Assembly (NCBI GenBank): GCA_963791495.1
Contig: CAWBST010000022.1
Span: 124,001 to 188,000 of the forward strand
Length of the DNA: 64,000 bases
Reading direction: 5' to 3'
Source of the DNA: JAMXLO01 sp963791495
Lineage (GTDB): Bacteria > Pseudomonadota > Alphaproteobacteria > Acetobacterales > Acetobacteraceae
The notes under the pieces were generated by a model. The model had not been told where the DNA came from. It saw nothing but the letters and a program-made list of their open reading frames with translations, and made no database searches. A program made the position numbers and the translations under genes. This document shows positions 1 to 7,960 of this stretch, one piece after another. Each line of letters begins with the position of its first letter. Positions within the stretch are counted from its first letter, which is position 1.

Positions 1-409
1 GCGGCGCACCAGTCTGCCAGAACACGTCGATCGGAATGCCGCCGCGCGGATACCAGTAGCCGCCGATGCGCAGCCATACAGGATCGAGCAATGCCATCAG
101 TCGTTCCGCTATCCCCATCGTGCAGGCCTCGTGGAACGCGCCGTGGTTACGGAACGACGTGAGGTAGAGCTTCAGCGACTTGCTCTCCACGATCCAATCG
201 CGAGGGACGTAGTCGATGACGATATGGGCGAAGTCCGGCTGACCTGTGACCGGGCAGAGCGAGGTGAACTCAGGACAGGTGAACCGGATGACATAGTTCT
301 TGCCGCGCGACGGATTCGCCACACGCTCCAGCCTCGCCGCGTCCGGACTGGCGGGTTGCTCGACGTGATGGCCGAGCTGCGTCAGGCCAACATAGTTCTC
401 ATCGGTCAT
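1..409 (-). CDS. queF: NADPH-dependent preQ0 reductase QueF (3' end outside window)
   Basis: QueF reduces 7-cyano-7-deazaguanine (preQ0) to preQ1 in queuosine synthesis. The 136 visible codons start at an ATG at 409. They contain the nucleophilic cysteine in FTSLCPVTGQPDF (Cys52, with Asp59 close by) and the NADPH-binding family motif ESKSLKLY (about residues 75-82). This is the short one-domain QueF type. The start overlaps the tgt stop as ATGA, so translation is probably coupled. The C-terminus lies beyond base 1. The family assignment is secure; only completeness is unknown. Confidence 0.95.
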   Translation of the reverse strand, partial: MTDENYVGLTQLGHHVEQPASPDAARLERVANPSRGKNYVIRFTCPEFTSLCPVTGQPDFAHIVIDYVPRDWIVESKSLKLYLTSFRNHGAFHEACTMGIAERLMALLDPVWLRIGGYWYPRGGIPIDVFWQTGAP

Positions 410-1527
410 GATGGCTCCTCGGACGTCCACCTGGCGCGCACCGCACCGGCAAACGCGTCCAGTCGGCAGTCGGCGATGGCAGTGCGCAGGCCCTGCATCA
501 GGTCCTGATAATACTGCACGTTGTGCCAGGTCAGCAGCATCGGACCGAGCATTTCCTCGGCCATGAACAGATGGCGCAGATAGGCGCGGCTGTGGCGGGT
601 GCAGGCCGGGCAGGCGCAGGCATCATCCAGCGGCGCGGCATCGTCGGCGAAGCGTGCGTTGCGTAGGTTGAACACGCCCCGCGAGGTATACGCACGAGCG
701 GTGCGGCCGGCGCGGGTGGGGATCACGCAATCGAACAGGTCGATGCCGCGCCGCACCGATCCGATGATGTCGTCGGGCGTTCCCACACCCATCAGATAGC
801 GCGGCGCATCCGCTGGAAGATGCGGCACGGTCGCATCGAGCACGGCGAAGGTGCTGGCCTGACCCTCGCCGATCGCCAATCCGCCGACGGCATAGCCATC
901 GAAGCCTATGCGCAGCAGCTCTTGCGCGGATCGCTTGCGTAGCTCCGGATAGACGCTGCCCTGCACGATGCCGAACAGGCCGTAGCCGCTGCGCGGCCGG
1001 AACGCATCGCGCGACTGCTGCGCCCAGCGCATGGACAATTGCATGGACGCGTGCGCGTCGTCGGGCGTGGCGGGGAAGGGGGTGCATTCGTCCAGCACCA
1101 TGGTGATCGTGGCATCCAGTTGGTGCTGGATCTCGATGGAGCGCGCCGGCGTCAGGCGATGGGTCGAGCCGTCCAGATGCGACTGAAACGTCACGCCGTC
1201 GGCGTCGAGCTTGCGGAGCTTGGCCAGCGACATGACCTGGAAGCCGCCGGAGTCCGTCAGGATTGGTCCTGGCCAGTCCATGAAGCGATGCAGACCGCCG
1301 AGACGGGCGATGCGCTCCGCGCCGGGCCGCAGCATCAAGTGGTAGGTGTTTCCCAGCACGATGGTCGTGCCGGTAGCCCGCACGGCATCGGCTGTCATTG
1401 CTTTCACTGTGCCGGCCGTGCCGACCGGCATGAAGGCTGGTGTCGGCACGTCGCCGTGCGCGGTGCGCAGCAGGCCGGCGCGCGCTGCTCCGTCTGTCGC
1501 GGTGACGCGATGGGAGAAGGGTATCAC
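406..1527 (-). CDS. tgt: tRNA-guanine transglycosylase
   Basis: Tgt exchanges guanine-34 for preQ1 in GUN-anticodon tRNAs. The 373-residue protein has the expected length. Visible motifs are TDSGGFQVMS (active-site aspartate), GIDLFDCVIPTR (nucleophilic aspartate region) and the zinc site CACPACTRHSRAYLRHLF. The GTG at 1527 is chosen as start because the homologous region begins there. The open frame extends upstream only through queA sequence in the wrong frame. The GTG overlaps the queA stop as GTGA and the gene's own stop overlaps the queF start, so queA, tgt and queF form a translationally coupled set. Confidence 0.95.
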   Translation of the reverse strand: MIPFSHRVTATDGAARAGLLRTAHGDVPTPAFMPVGTAGTVKAMTADAVRATGTTIVLGNTYHLMLRPGAERIARLGGLHRFMDWPGPILTDSGGFQVMSLAKLRKLDADGVTFQSHLDGSTHRLTPARSIEIQHQLDATITMVLDECTPFPATPDDAHASMQLSMRWAQQSRDAFRPRSGYGLFGIVQGSVYPELRKRSAQELLRIGFDGYAVGGLAIGEGQASTFAVLDATVPHLPADAPRYLMGVGTPDDIIGSVRRGIDLFDCVIPTRAGRTARAYTSRGVFNLRNARFADDAAPLDDACACPACTRHSRAYLRHLFMAEEMLGPMLLTWHNVQYYQDLMQGLRTAIADCRLDAFAGAVRARWTSEEPS

Positions 1528-2618
1528 AATGATTCTCCCCCTCCCCTTGCGGGAGGGGGATGGGGGGAGGGGGCAACTCGCGGTCCCACATCCCCCTCCA
1601 AATCCAGCAGACATGCGTCGCCATAAGAGTAGAAGCGGTAACCCGCATCGATGGCATGCGCATAGGCGGCGCGCATCCGCTCGGCACCAGCGAAGGCACA
1701 GACCAGCATGAACAGCGTCGATCTGGGGAGATGGAAGTTGGTCAGCAGCAGATCGACTGCGCGAAATCGGTAGCCTGGGACGATGAACAACGTCGTGTCG
1801 CCGGCGAATGGCCGGACGCATCCGTCGTCCGATGCGGCACTTTCCAGCAGGCGGAGGCTGGTGGTGCCCACCGCGACCACGCGTCGGGCGGCGTTGATCG
1901 CAGCGGCGGCTTGCGGCGTGATCTCGCCGCGTTCGGCATGCATGTGGTGCTGCGCGACGTCATCCGTGCGCACCGGCAGGAAGGTGCCGGCCCCGACATG
2001 CAGCGTGATCGTGACCTGCCGCACGCCACGCCTGTCCAGCGCCTGCAGCAGCGCTGGCGTGAAATGCAATCCAGCCGTCGGCGCGGCCACTGCTCCGTCA
2101 TGCGCCGCGAAGATGGTCTGGTAGTCGCGGCGGTCCTCGGGCAACGGGCCTACAGGCCGCGCGATATACGGCGGCAAGGCAAGCGCCCCGGCACGCTGCA
2201 GCGCCGCAGCGAACTCAACGTCGTGCTGATTGAATGCGAGCACCACGCCGCCATCCGCATCGCGCTCCATCACCGTGGCACGGAGTTGGTCGCAGCCATC
2301 GAAGCGCAGCTCGTCACCCACGTGCAGTCTCCGCGCGTTGCGTGCCAGTGCATGCCAGGCTCCGTCAGCGCGCGGCTGGTCCAGCGTGATGCCGATGCGC
2401 GCCTCGCCGCGCCGTGCAGTGAGTTGAGCCGGGATGACCCGCGTGTCGTTGACCACCAGCACGTCGCCTGGCCGCAGCAGCGCCGGCAGATCGCGCACCA
2501 TGCGATCTGCCACGCCATCACGCGTGACATGCAGTAGGCGCGCGGCATCGCGCGGGCGGGCGGGATGCTGCGCGATGCGATCAGGCGGGAGGTCGAAGTC
2601 GAAATCGGCAAGCCGCAT
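1524..2618 (-). CDS. queA: S-adenosylmethionine:tRNA ribosyltransferase-isomerase QueA
   Basis: QueA transfers and isomerises the ribosyl part of SAM onto preQ1-tRNA to give epoxyqueuosine. The 364-residue product begins MRLADFDFDLP and has the family motifs VVNDTRVIPAQL, APTAGLHFT and LLLTNFHLPRSTLFMLV. It reaches the usual end, YRFYSYGDACLL, and then carries about 20 extra residues encoded by the palindromic repeat at 1536-1574. The start overlaps the stop of the upstream transporter gene as TGATG. A long in-frame extension upstream is only a shadow of that transporter gene. Confidence 0.95.
   Translation of the reverse strand: MRLADFDFDLPPDRIAQHPARPRDAARLLHVTRDGVADRMVRDLPALLRPGDVLVVNDTRVIPAQLTARRGEARIGITLDQPRADGAWHALARNARRLHVGDELRFDGCDQLRATVMERDADGGVVLAFNQHDVEFAAALQRAGALALPPYIARPVGPLPEDRRDYQTIFAAHDGAVAAPTAGLHFTPALLQALDRRGVRQVTITLHVGAGTFLPVRTDDVAQHHMHAERGEITPQAAAAINAARRVVAVGTTSLRLLESAASDDGCVRPFAGDTTLFIVPGYRFRAVDLLLTNFHLPRSTLFMLVCAFAGAERMRAAYAHAIDAGYRFYSYGDACLLDLEGDVGPRVAPSPHPPPARGGGESL
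1536..1560. repeat. Palindromic C/G-rich repeat at the queA-tgt junction
   Basis: A perfect 10-bp inverted repeat (TCCCCCTCCC, 5-base loop TTGCG minus-end variants aside, GGGAGGGGGA) is followed by a further G-rich run to about 1574. It lies inside the last codons of queA and just upstream of the tgt start. It resembles short dispersed stem-loop repeats rather than family-conserved QueA coding sequence, since QueA homologues normally end near the YGDA motif. Confidence 0.6.
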
Positions 2619-3166
2619 CAGGCGGGTGTCGGTGCCACTCGGCGCAGCAGGCGCATCAGCGGGATGGCAATCAGCACAGCCCAGAGCTTCCCCACAACCT
2701 GGCCGGAGAGGAAATCCAGGCTGCCGAAGGCAAGCGTCAGGAACACCACCGAATCCACCACCAATCCGACGATCGACGAAGCGACCACCGCCAGCGTGAG
2801 CTGCCGCCGCTGCAGCGGTGTATAGACGGCGAAGTCCGCAAATTCGCTCAGCGCGAACGCCGTGCCCGAGGCGAGCACCAGTGCCGTCGGCGCCACCAAT
2901 GCCGACAGTACGGTGCCAACGGCGATCGCCGTCAGGCCCCAGATCAAACCGAGGCAGCGCTGCACCACATCGCGCAGTACCAATGCCGCACCGACCGTGA
3001 GCACGCCAGACGGCGCGAGCAGCCCCGGCGCGACCGGCACCAGGCACGGACCCTGCGGCACACACGTTGTGCCGACATGCAGGATCATCCAGTTGGCGAG
3101 CGGGATCGACGCCAGGAAGCAGGCGAAGGCCGCAAGGCCAATGCGCGTTCTCGACGTGATGTCCAT
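2618..3166 (-). CDS. VUT-family (YhhQ-like) queuosine precursor transporter
   Basis: This 182-residue hydrophobic protein has about five or six membrane segments. It matches the VUT/YhhQ family in FALSEFADFAVYTPLQRR and in the following helix with SSIVGLVVDSVVF. E. coli YhhQ imports preQ0/preQ1. Here the gene is directly coupled to queA (TGATG overlap) and to the VOC gene upstream (another TGATG overlap), which supports queuosine-precursor uptake. The substrate is inferred from family and context. The start is the ATG at 3166. Confidence 0.85.
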   Translation of the reverse strand: MDITSRTRIGLAAFACFLASIPLANWMILHVGTTCVPQGPCLVPVAPGLLAPSGVLTVGAALVLRDVVQRCLGLIWGLTAIAVGTVLSALVAPTALVLASGTAFALSEFADFAVYTPLQRRQLTLAVVASSIVGLVVDSVVFLTLAFGSLDFLSGQVVGKLWAVLIAIPLMRLLRRVAPTPA

Positions 3167-3570
3167 CAGTTTGGCTGGTAGGAGGCGATCTCGACCAGAT
3201 TCCCATCGGGATCACGGCAATACACCGAGAGGATCGGGCCAAGTGCGCCAGCCCGTTCCACAGGTCCATTGAGGATTGCCACGCCGCAGGTCTGTAAATG
3301 ACCGACTACTTCGTCCGGCGGTGCTGCGGTGATGAAGCAGAGATCGCCGGAGCCGGACGCATCGTTCGCGCCGGTCACCCATGAACGCGGATCGGTACCA
3401 CTTGGCCGCACGTTGATCTTCTGGCCGCCGAACTTCAGCGCGGTGCGGTTGTGCGGGCCGAACTCCTCGCGCTCCATTCCGAGTACGCGCTGATACCAGG
3501 CCGCGGTGATCTCCACGTCCTTCACGTTCAGCACGATGTGGTCGATGCGGTCCACGGTGAATTGCATCAT
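3166..3570 (-). CDS. VOC-superfamily protein (glyoxalase/bleomycin-resistance fold)
   Basis: This 134-residue protein has one VOC pair: an N-terminal half with DRIDHIVLNVKD and a C-terminal half ending YCRDPDGNLVEIASY. The His in IDHIVL and the Glu in LVEIAS are the usual metal ligands. The start at 3570 (ATGATG) overlaps the fumarase stop as ATGA. The substrate cannot be told from sequence. Its place between fumarase and the queuosine transporter does not point to one reaction. Confidence 0.8.
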   Translation of the reverse strand: MMQFTVDRIDHIVLNVKDVEITAAWYQRVLGMEREEFGPHNRTALKFGGQKINVRPSGTDPRSWVTGANDASGSGDLCFITAAPPDEVVGHLQTCGVAILNGPVERAGALGPILSVYCRDPDGNLVEIASYQPN

Positions 3571-5213
3571 TCCAGTCCGTCGTAGAAGTCGTTGCCCTTG
3601 TCGTCGATCACGATGAACGCCGGGAAGTTCTCCACCTCGATGCGCCACACCGCTTCCATGCCGAGTTCAGGATACTCCAGTACCTCGACCTTGCGGATGC
3701 AGTCCTGCGCCAGCCGCGCCGCGGGGCCACCGACGCTGCCGAGATAGAAGCCGCCATTCGCCTTGCAGGCCTCGCGCACCGCCTTCGAGCGGTTGCCCTT
3801 CGCCAGCATCACCAGCGATCCGCCGGTTGCCTGGAACGCAGGCACGTAGCTGTCCATCCGACCGGCCGTCGTCGGGCCGAAGCTGCCCGTGGCGTAGCCG
3901 GTGGGGGTCTTCGCGGGACCCGCGTAATACACCGGATGGTTCCTCATGTAGTCGGGCAGGCCGTCGCCGCGATCCAGCCGCTCCTGCAGCCTGGCGTGCG
4001 CGATGTCGCGTGCCACCACCATTGTGCCGGTCAACATCAGCCGTGTCTTTACCGGATAGACAGACAACTGGCGTCTGATCTCCGCCATCGGACGGTTGAG
4101 ATCCACCGCGACCGCATCCTCGCCGAGGTGTTCGTCGGTCGTCTCTGGCAGGTATTTCGCGGGATCGGTCTCAAGCTGTTCAAGGAACACGCCGTCCGGC
4201 GTGATCTTCGCCAGAATCTGCCGATCGGCGCTGCAAGAAACCCCGATGCCGACCGGCAGGGAGGCGCCGTGCCGCGGCAGGCGGATCACACGCACGTCGT
4301 GGCAGAAATACTTGCCGCCGAACTGTGCGCCGATGCCCAGTGAGCGCGACAGCTCCAGCACCTTCTGTTCCATCTCCAGATCGCGGATCGCGTGGCCTGC
4401 CTTGCTGCCAACCGTCGGCAGCGTGTCCAGCCAGCGCGTCGATGCCAGCTTCACCGTCTTCAGAGTCATCTCTGCGCTGGTCCCGCCGATCACGATCGCC
4501 AGGTGATACGGCGGACAGGCCGATGTACCGAGCGACCGCATCTTGCCGTCGAGGAACTTGAGCAGACGTTCAGGCGACAGGATCGCCCGCGTCTCCTGGA
4601 AGAGGAACGACTTGTTGGCGCTGCCCCCGCCCTTGGCCACAAACATCAGGTGGAATTCATCGGCGTGGTGCTCACCGGGTGCCGCCATGATGTCGAACTG
4701 CACCGGAAGGTTGTTGCCGGTGTTCACCTCCTCGAACATCGACAGCGGCGCCATCTGCGAATAGCGCAAGTTGGTCTCGGTGTAGGTGCGATGCACGCCC
4801 CAGGACAGCGCCTCTTCCTCGTCGCCATCCACCCAGACGCGCTGGCCCTTCTTGCCGAACACGATAGCCGTGCCAGTATCCTGGCACATCGGCAGCACGT
4901 TGCCGGCGGCGATGTTGGCGTTCTTCAGCAGGTCGAGCGCCACGAACCGGTCGTTATTGCTCGCCTCGGGATCGTCGAGGATCGCGCGCAACTGGGTAAG
5001 ATGGCCAGGCCGCAGCAGATGCGACACGTCGCGGAACGCCTGGAACGCCAGTTCACTGAGCGCATCGGGTGCTACTCGCAGAACTGTCTGGCCATCGCAG
5101 GTCGCGGTGCGCACGCCGCCAATCGGCAGTTGCTTCCACGGCGTGCGGTCCGGCCCGAGCGGGAACATCGGCGAATAGAGGAAGCCGGACGGTCGGGGCA
5201 TCGGCGCGTTCAT
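3567..5213 (-). CDS. fumA: Class I (4Fe-4S) fumarate hydratase
   Basis: The enzyme hydrates fumarate to malate in the TCA cycle. The 548-residue length equals that of E. coli FumA. The N-terminal Fe-S domain carries cluster-type cysteines in PMCQDTGTA and GTSACPPYHLAI. The C-terminal beta domain contains GSFGPTTAGRMDSYV and the end AFIVIDDKGNDFYDGLE. The ATG at 5213 is preferred to a TTG 12 bases upstream. The gene is 46 bases downstream of sspB and overlaps the next gene by ATGA, suggesting one transcript from sspB onward. Confidence 0.93.
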   Translation of the reverse strand: MNAPMPRPSGFLYSPMFPLGPDRTPWKQLPIGGVRTATCDGQTVLRVAPDALSELAFQAFRDVSHLLRPGHLTQLRAILDDPEASNNDRFVALDLLKNANIAAGNVLPMCQDTGTAIVFGKKGQRVWVDGDEEEALSWGVHRTYTETNLRYSQMAPLSMFEEVNTGNNLPVQFDIMAAPGEHHADEFHLMFVAKGGGSANKSFLFQETRAILSPERLLKFLDGKMRSLGTSACPPYHLAIVIGGTSAEMTLKTVKLASTRWLDTLPTVGSKAGHAIRDLEMEQKVLELSRSLGIGAQFGGKYFCHDVRVIRLPRHGASLPVGIGVSCSADRQILAKITPDGVFLEQLETDPAKYLPETTDEHLGEDAVAVDLNRPMAEIRRQLSVYPVKTRLMLTGTMVVARDIAHARLQERLDRGDGLPDYMRNHPVYYAGPAKTPTGYATGSFGPTTAGRMDSYVPAFQATGGSLVMLAKGNRSKAVREACKANGGFYLGSVGGPAARLAQDCIRKVEVLEYPELGMEAVWRIEVENFPAFIVIDDKGNDFYDGLE

Positions 5214-5259
5214 CTCAGGTCCCAATTACCACTGAACCAGTGTCATTACCAATGCAGCA

Positions 5260-5760
5260 TCATTCTTTTGACGGCGGGCGGCGGCGGAATGCATCGAGGC
5301 TCACCACCTGTGGTGCATCAGCCGGCTTCTCCAGCTTGGCCGGCTCGGCTTCCGGTTCCTCGGCGGTGTCGACCGCGAGAACCGGCCGGAACCGCAGCCC
5401 GTAGCGCACATGCGGATCGGCGAAACCCGTCACAGCGCCGAGCGGAATCACCAATGACGCGGGCACGCCGCCGAACGACAGGCCGACGCTGATCAGTCCC
5501 GCCTCATCGTCCATCTTCAGGTCCCAGAACTGGTGTTGCAGAACAATCGTGATCTCCTGCGGATACTGCGCGCGCAACCGTGGCGGCATCACGACGCCGG
5601 GATAGTCGGTGCGGTAAGTCAGATAGAAATGATGCTCCCCCGGCAAGCCGTTGGCGGCCACGTGCGACAGCGCGCGCGCCACCACGTGGCGCATAGCTGC
5701 CTCCACCCATTCATCATAGGGGAGCAAGCTTTCCGGCTGCTGCTCCTTGTCCTCTGCCAT
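5260..5760 (-). CDS. sspB: ClpXP adaptor SspB, alphaproteobacterial type
   Basis: SspB delivers ssrA-tagged and other substrates to ClpXP. The 166-residue protein has the family N-terminus (LLPYDEWVEAAMRHVV), the core with FYLTYRTDYPGVVMP and IVLQHQFWDL, an acidic linker of E/A/P residues (about 130-150) and a terminal VVSLDAFRR motif typical of alphaproteobacterial SspB. The last segment probably docks onto ClpX. It is the first gene of the run that continues into fumarase and the queuosine genes. The 100 bases upstream (5761-5860) should hold its promoter, but no clear boxes are seen. Confidence 0.92.
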   Translation of the reverse strand: MAEDKEQQPESLLPYDEWVEAAMRHVVARALSHVAANGLPGEHHFYLTYRTDYPGVVMPPRLRAQYPQEITIVLQHQFWDLKMDDEAGLISVGLSFGGVPASLVIPLGAVTGFADPHVRYGLRFRPVLAVDTAEEPEAEPAKLEKPADAPQVVSLDAFRRRPPSKE

Positions 5761-5860
5761 GCGATGACCCCATGGAACAAGCGTTACAGATAGCGCGCTG
5801 CGGGCGAGCCGGCAAAGGGGTGGCGATTGAGGGCACCCGAGGAAGATGGCCCGCTCGAGC

Positions 5861-6928
5861 TCACGGCCGGTAGCGGCGCATCACCTCGACAAACCGGTCA
5901 AGCGGCAGAGCGTGCGCGGTGTGGCCAGCGAACCCGGTCATCGTCTCGGCGGCTGTCAGTGCGTTGAGGATCGCCTCCTCGGTCGCTTCTGCTGCGGCCT
6001 GGAACAGCGGGTTCATATTGTCGGGCGACAGCATGCGCACCGCGCTGATCGCTTTGCCATGATGGACATGATTGCCGGTTGCGAAGGCAAGGAAGATATC
6101 ACCGCTGCTGTTGGAGCCAATGCCCCCTACCCAGGCAAGGCCGGTTGTCGCGCGTCGCGCCAGCCGTTGGCACTGGATAGGCAGCAGCGGTGCATCGGTC
6201 GCCAGGACCACAATGATCGAACCGGCATCGCACGGAATGTCGCGATGCGATGGCACGGTATCGGGACCGATCTCGCGTCCCACCGGCACGCCATCGACGC
6301 GCAGCAGTTCGCGCGCACCATAGTTCGCCTGTACCAGCGCACCGACCGTGAATGCCTCACCGGCGACCTGAACCACGCGCGATGCCGTGCCGGTCCCGCC
6401 CTTGAACTCGTGGCAGATCATGCCAGTGCCACCGCCGACATTTCCTTCGGCGATGGGGCCGGACGTTGCAGCATTCAGTGCAGCGACAGCGTACTCTGCG
6501 GTAATTGGGAAGCTCGCTGCGTCGCTGAGCCAGCCGTCATATGTCTCCGCCACCACCGGCAACAGCCAGGGCATTGGTACCTTCTTCTCGACCGCATAGG
6601 CGCAGATGGCGTCGCGCACCACACCGATCGCATGCGTGTTGGTGATGCAGATCGGTGAGGCGAGCATTCCCTGTTCGGCGATCCACGCCCAGCCGGTCAT
6701 CTCGCCATTGCCATTGAACGAGTGAATGGCGGCGAACACTGCGTCGGTCCAGATCTCCGGTCCGCGCGGCCAGATCGCGGTTACGCCGGTGCGCACGACC
6801 GATGGCACGTCGCGGATCAGCGTCGCGTAGCCGACGCGTACGCCGGGCACGTCGGTGATGGCGTTCCATTGCCCCGGCGGCAGAGTGCCAGTGACGATGC
6901 CGAGGTCACGCAGCCTGGCGCGTGGCAT
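5861..6928 (-). CDS. P1-family (S58, DmpA-like) aminopeptidase
   Basis: This 355-residue protein belongs to the Ntn-type P1/S58 family, whose precursors cleave themselves before a serine or threonine nucleophile. The sequence GIGSNSSGDIFLAFATGN (about residues 270-287) matches the autocleavage/nucleophile region. The N-terminal part has the family DVPGVRVGYATLI and GEMTGWAW segments. Members hydrolyse N-terminal D- or beta-amino-acid peptides; the substrate here is unknown. It lies 22 bases downstream of hypB and may be the last gene of the hyp operon, although it is not a known maturation factor. Confidence 0.88.
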   Translation of the reverse strand: MPRARLRDLGIVTGTLPPGQWNAITDVPGVRVGYATLIRDVPSVVRTGVTAIWPRGPEIWTDAVFAAIHSFNGNGEMTGWAWIAEQGMLASPICITNTHAIGVVRDAICAYAVEKKVPMPWLLPVVAETYDGWLSDAASFPITAEYAVAALNAATSGPIAEGNVGGGTGMICHEFKGGTGTASRVVQVAGEAFTVGALVQANYGARELLRVDGVPVGREIGPDTVPSHRDIPCDAGSIIVVLATDAPLLPIQCQRLARRATTGLAWVGGIGSNSSGDIFLAFATGNHVHHGKAISAVRMLSPDNMNPLFQAAAEATEEAILNALTAAETMTGFAGHTAHALPLDRFVEVMRRYRP

Positions 6929-6950
6929 ATCGAAGCCCTTGGGTTTCAGG

Positions 6951-7718
6951 TCAGGTGAAGGCAGCCTCGGCCGCCGCCGTCAGTTCACGGCGCAACCAGT
7001 CGTACCACTGTTCCATACCCTCTCCAGTGCGGGCAGAGAGGCGCAGAGCCGACATTTCCGGATTGACCTCTCGCGCATTCGCCATCACCCGCGCCAGGTC
7101 GAAGTCCACATGCGGCAGCAGATCGATCTTGTTGATCAGCATCAGCGAGGCTGCGCGGAACATGTGAGGGTATTTCAGTGGTTTGTCCTCGCCCTCGGTG
7201 ACCGACAGGATCACCACCTTGGCGCGCTCTCCGAGATCGAACATCGCGGGGCACACCAGATTGCCGACATTCTCGATGAAGAGAACGGATCGCGAGGGCG
7301 GACGAAGGTCGGAGAGGCCGCGCGCCACCATGTCGGCCTCTAGATGGCAGCCGGTGCCGGTGTTCACCTGCACCACCGGCGCGCCGGCGGCGCGGATGCG
7401 GTCACCATCAAGCGTGGTCGCCTGATCACCCTCCAGCACACCGATCGCGTGCTGGTCTTGCAAATCACGGATCGTACGTTCCAGCAGTGTCGTCTTGCCT
7501 GCCCCCGGTGAACTGACCAGGTTCACCGCGAGGATCTCACGACCGGCGAACCACGCGCGATTGCGCGCCGCCAGCGCGTCATTCTTCGCCAGGATGCGAG
7601 TCTGCAGTTCGATCAATGTCGCCGGATGGTCGTGATCATGGTGATGCGCGTGGTTGTGCCGCGTGCCGTCGGCATGAACATGCTCATGCGTTTCGCCGCA
7701 ACCGCAATGACCGCACAT
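6951..7718 (-). CDS. hypB: Hydrogenase nickel-insertion GTPase HypB
   Basis: HypB is the GTPase that works with HypA to load nickel into [NiFe]-hydrogenase. The 255-residue protein starts MCGHCGCGETHEH, a Cys-rich N-terminal nickel site. A His/Asp-rich stretch (about residues 13-32, HNHAHHHDHDH) follows and may store nickel. GTPase motifs are SSPGAGKTT, the DLGERAK switch region and NKIDLLP. The ATG at 7718 overlaps the hypA stop as TGATG, which sets the start; 47 codons of open frame upstream are discarded. Confidence 0.95.
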   Translation of the reverse strand: MCGHCGCGETHEHVHADGTRHNHAHHHDHDHPATLIELQTRILAKNDALAARNRAWFAGREILAVNLVSSPGAGKTTLLERTIRDLQDQHAIGVLEGDQATTLDGDRIRAAGAPVVQVNTGTGCHLEADMVARGLSDLRPPSRSVLFIENVGNLVCPAMFDLGERAKVVILSVTEGEDKPLKYPHMFRAASLMLINKIDLLPHVDFDLARVMANAREVNPEMSALRLSARTGEGMEQWYDWLRRELTAAAEAAFT

Positions 7719-7960
7719 CAGGAAGTCTCCTCGATTTCCATGGTGGTGACGTTGAGCTCCTCGCCGTCGGTCCGGCGGATATCGAGGCGCGCTCCTTCCG
7801 CCCGTGTACCCTGCGCGACAGCATCGAAACAGAATTCGATTGCCTCTGGCATCACACACGACATTTTGCCGACCTCCAGAGTCACCTTGTGGATACGGCG
7901 ACCGCCCGCTGCCTCGCAGACGATCGCCACGATATCGCGGGTGAGGGCGAGTTCGTGCAT
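7718..7960 (-). CDS. hypA: HypA nickel chaperone lacking the zinc-ribbon domain
   Basis: The product is only 80 residues against about 113 for normal HypA. The N-terminal nickel site MHE and the first domain (MHELALTRDIVAIV, then VTLEVGKMSCVMPEAIEFCFD) are intact. The extreme C-terminus (DGEELNVTTMEIEE) also matches family members. The zinc ribbon that normally sits between them, with its two CxxC motifs, is absent: sequence passes from ARLDIRRT straight to DGEELN. The start at 7960 overlaps the hypE stop (TGATG) and the stop overlaps hypB (TGATG). The loss is in frame, so it is not a simple indel error. Confidence 0.88.
   Translation of the reverse strand: MHELALTRDIVAIVCEAAGGRRIHKVTLEVGKMSCVMPEAIEFCFDAVAQGTRAEGARLDIRRTDGEELNVTTMEIEETS

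Noticed and set aside
131..508. Plus-strand ORF of 125 codons at the window start
   Set aside because: It is the antisense shadow of queF and the end of tgt, whose motifs are on the minus strand.
5214..5225. TTG start for fumarase 12 bases upstream
   Set aside because: The ATG at 5213 is at the family N-terminus and is more probable.
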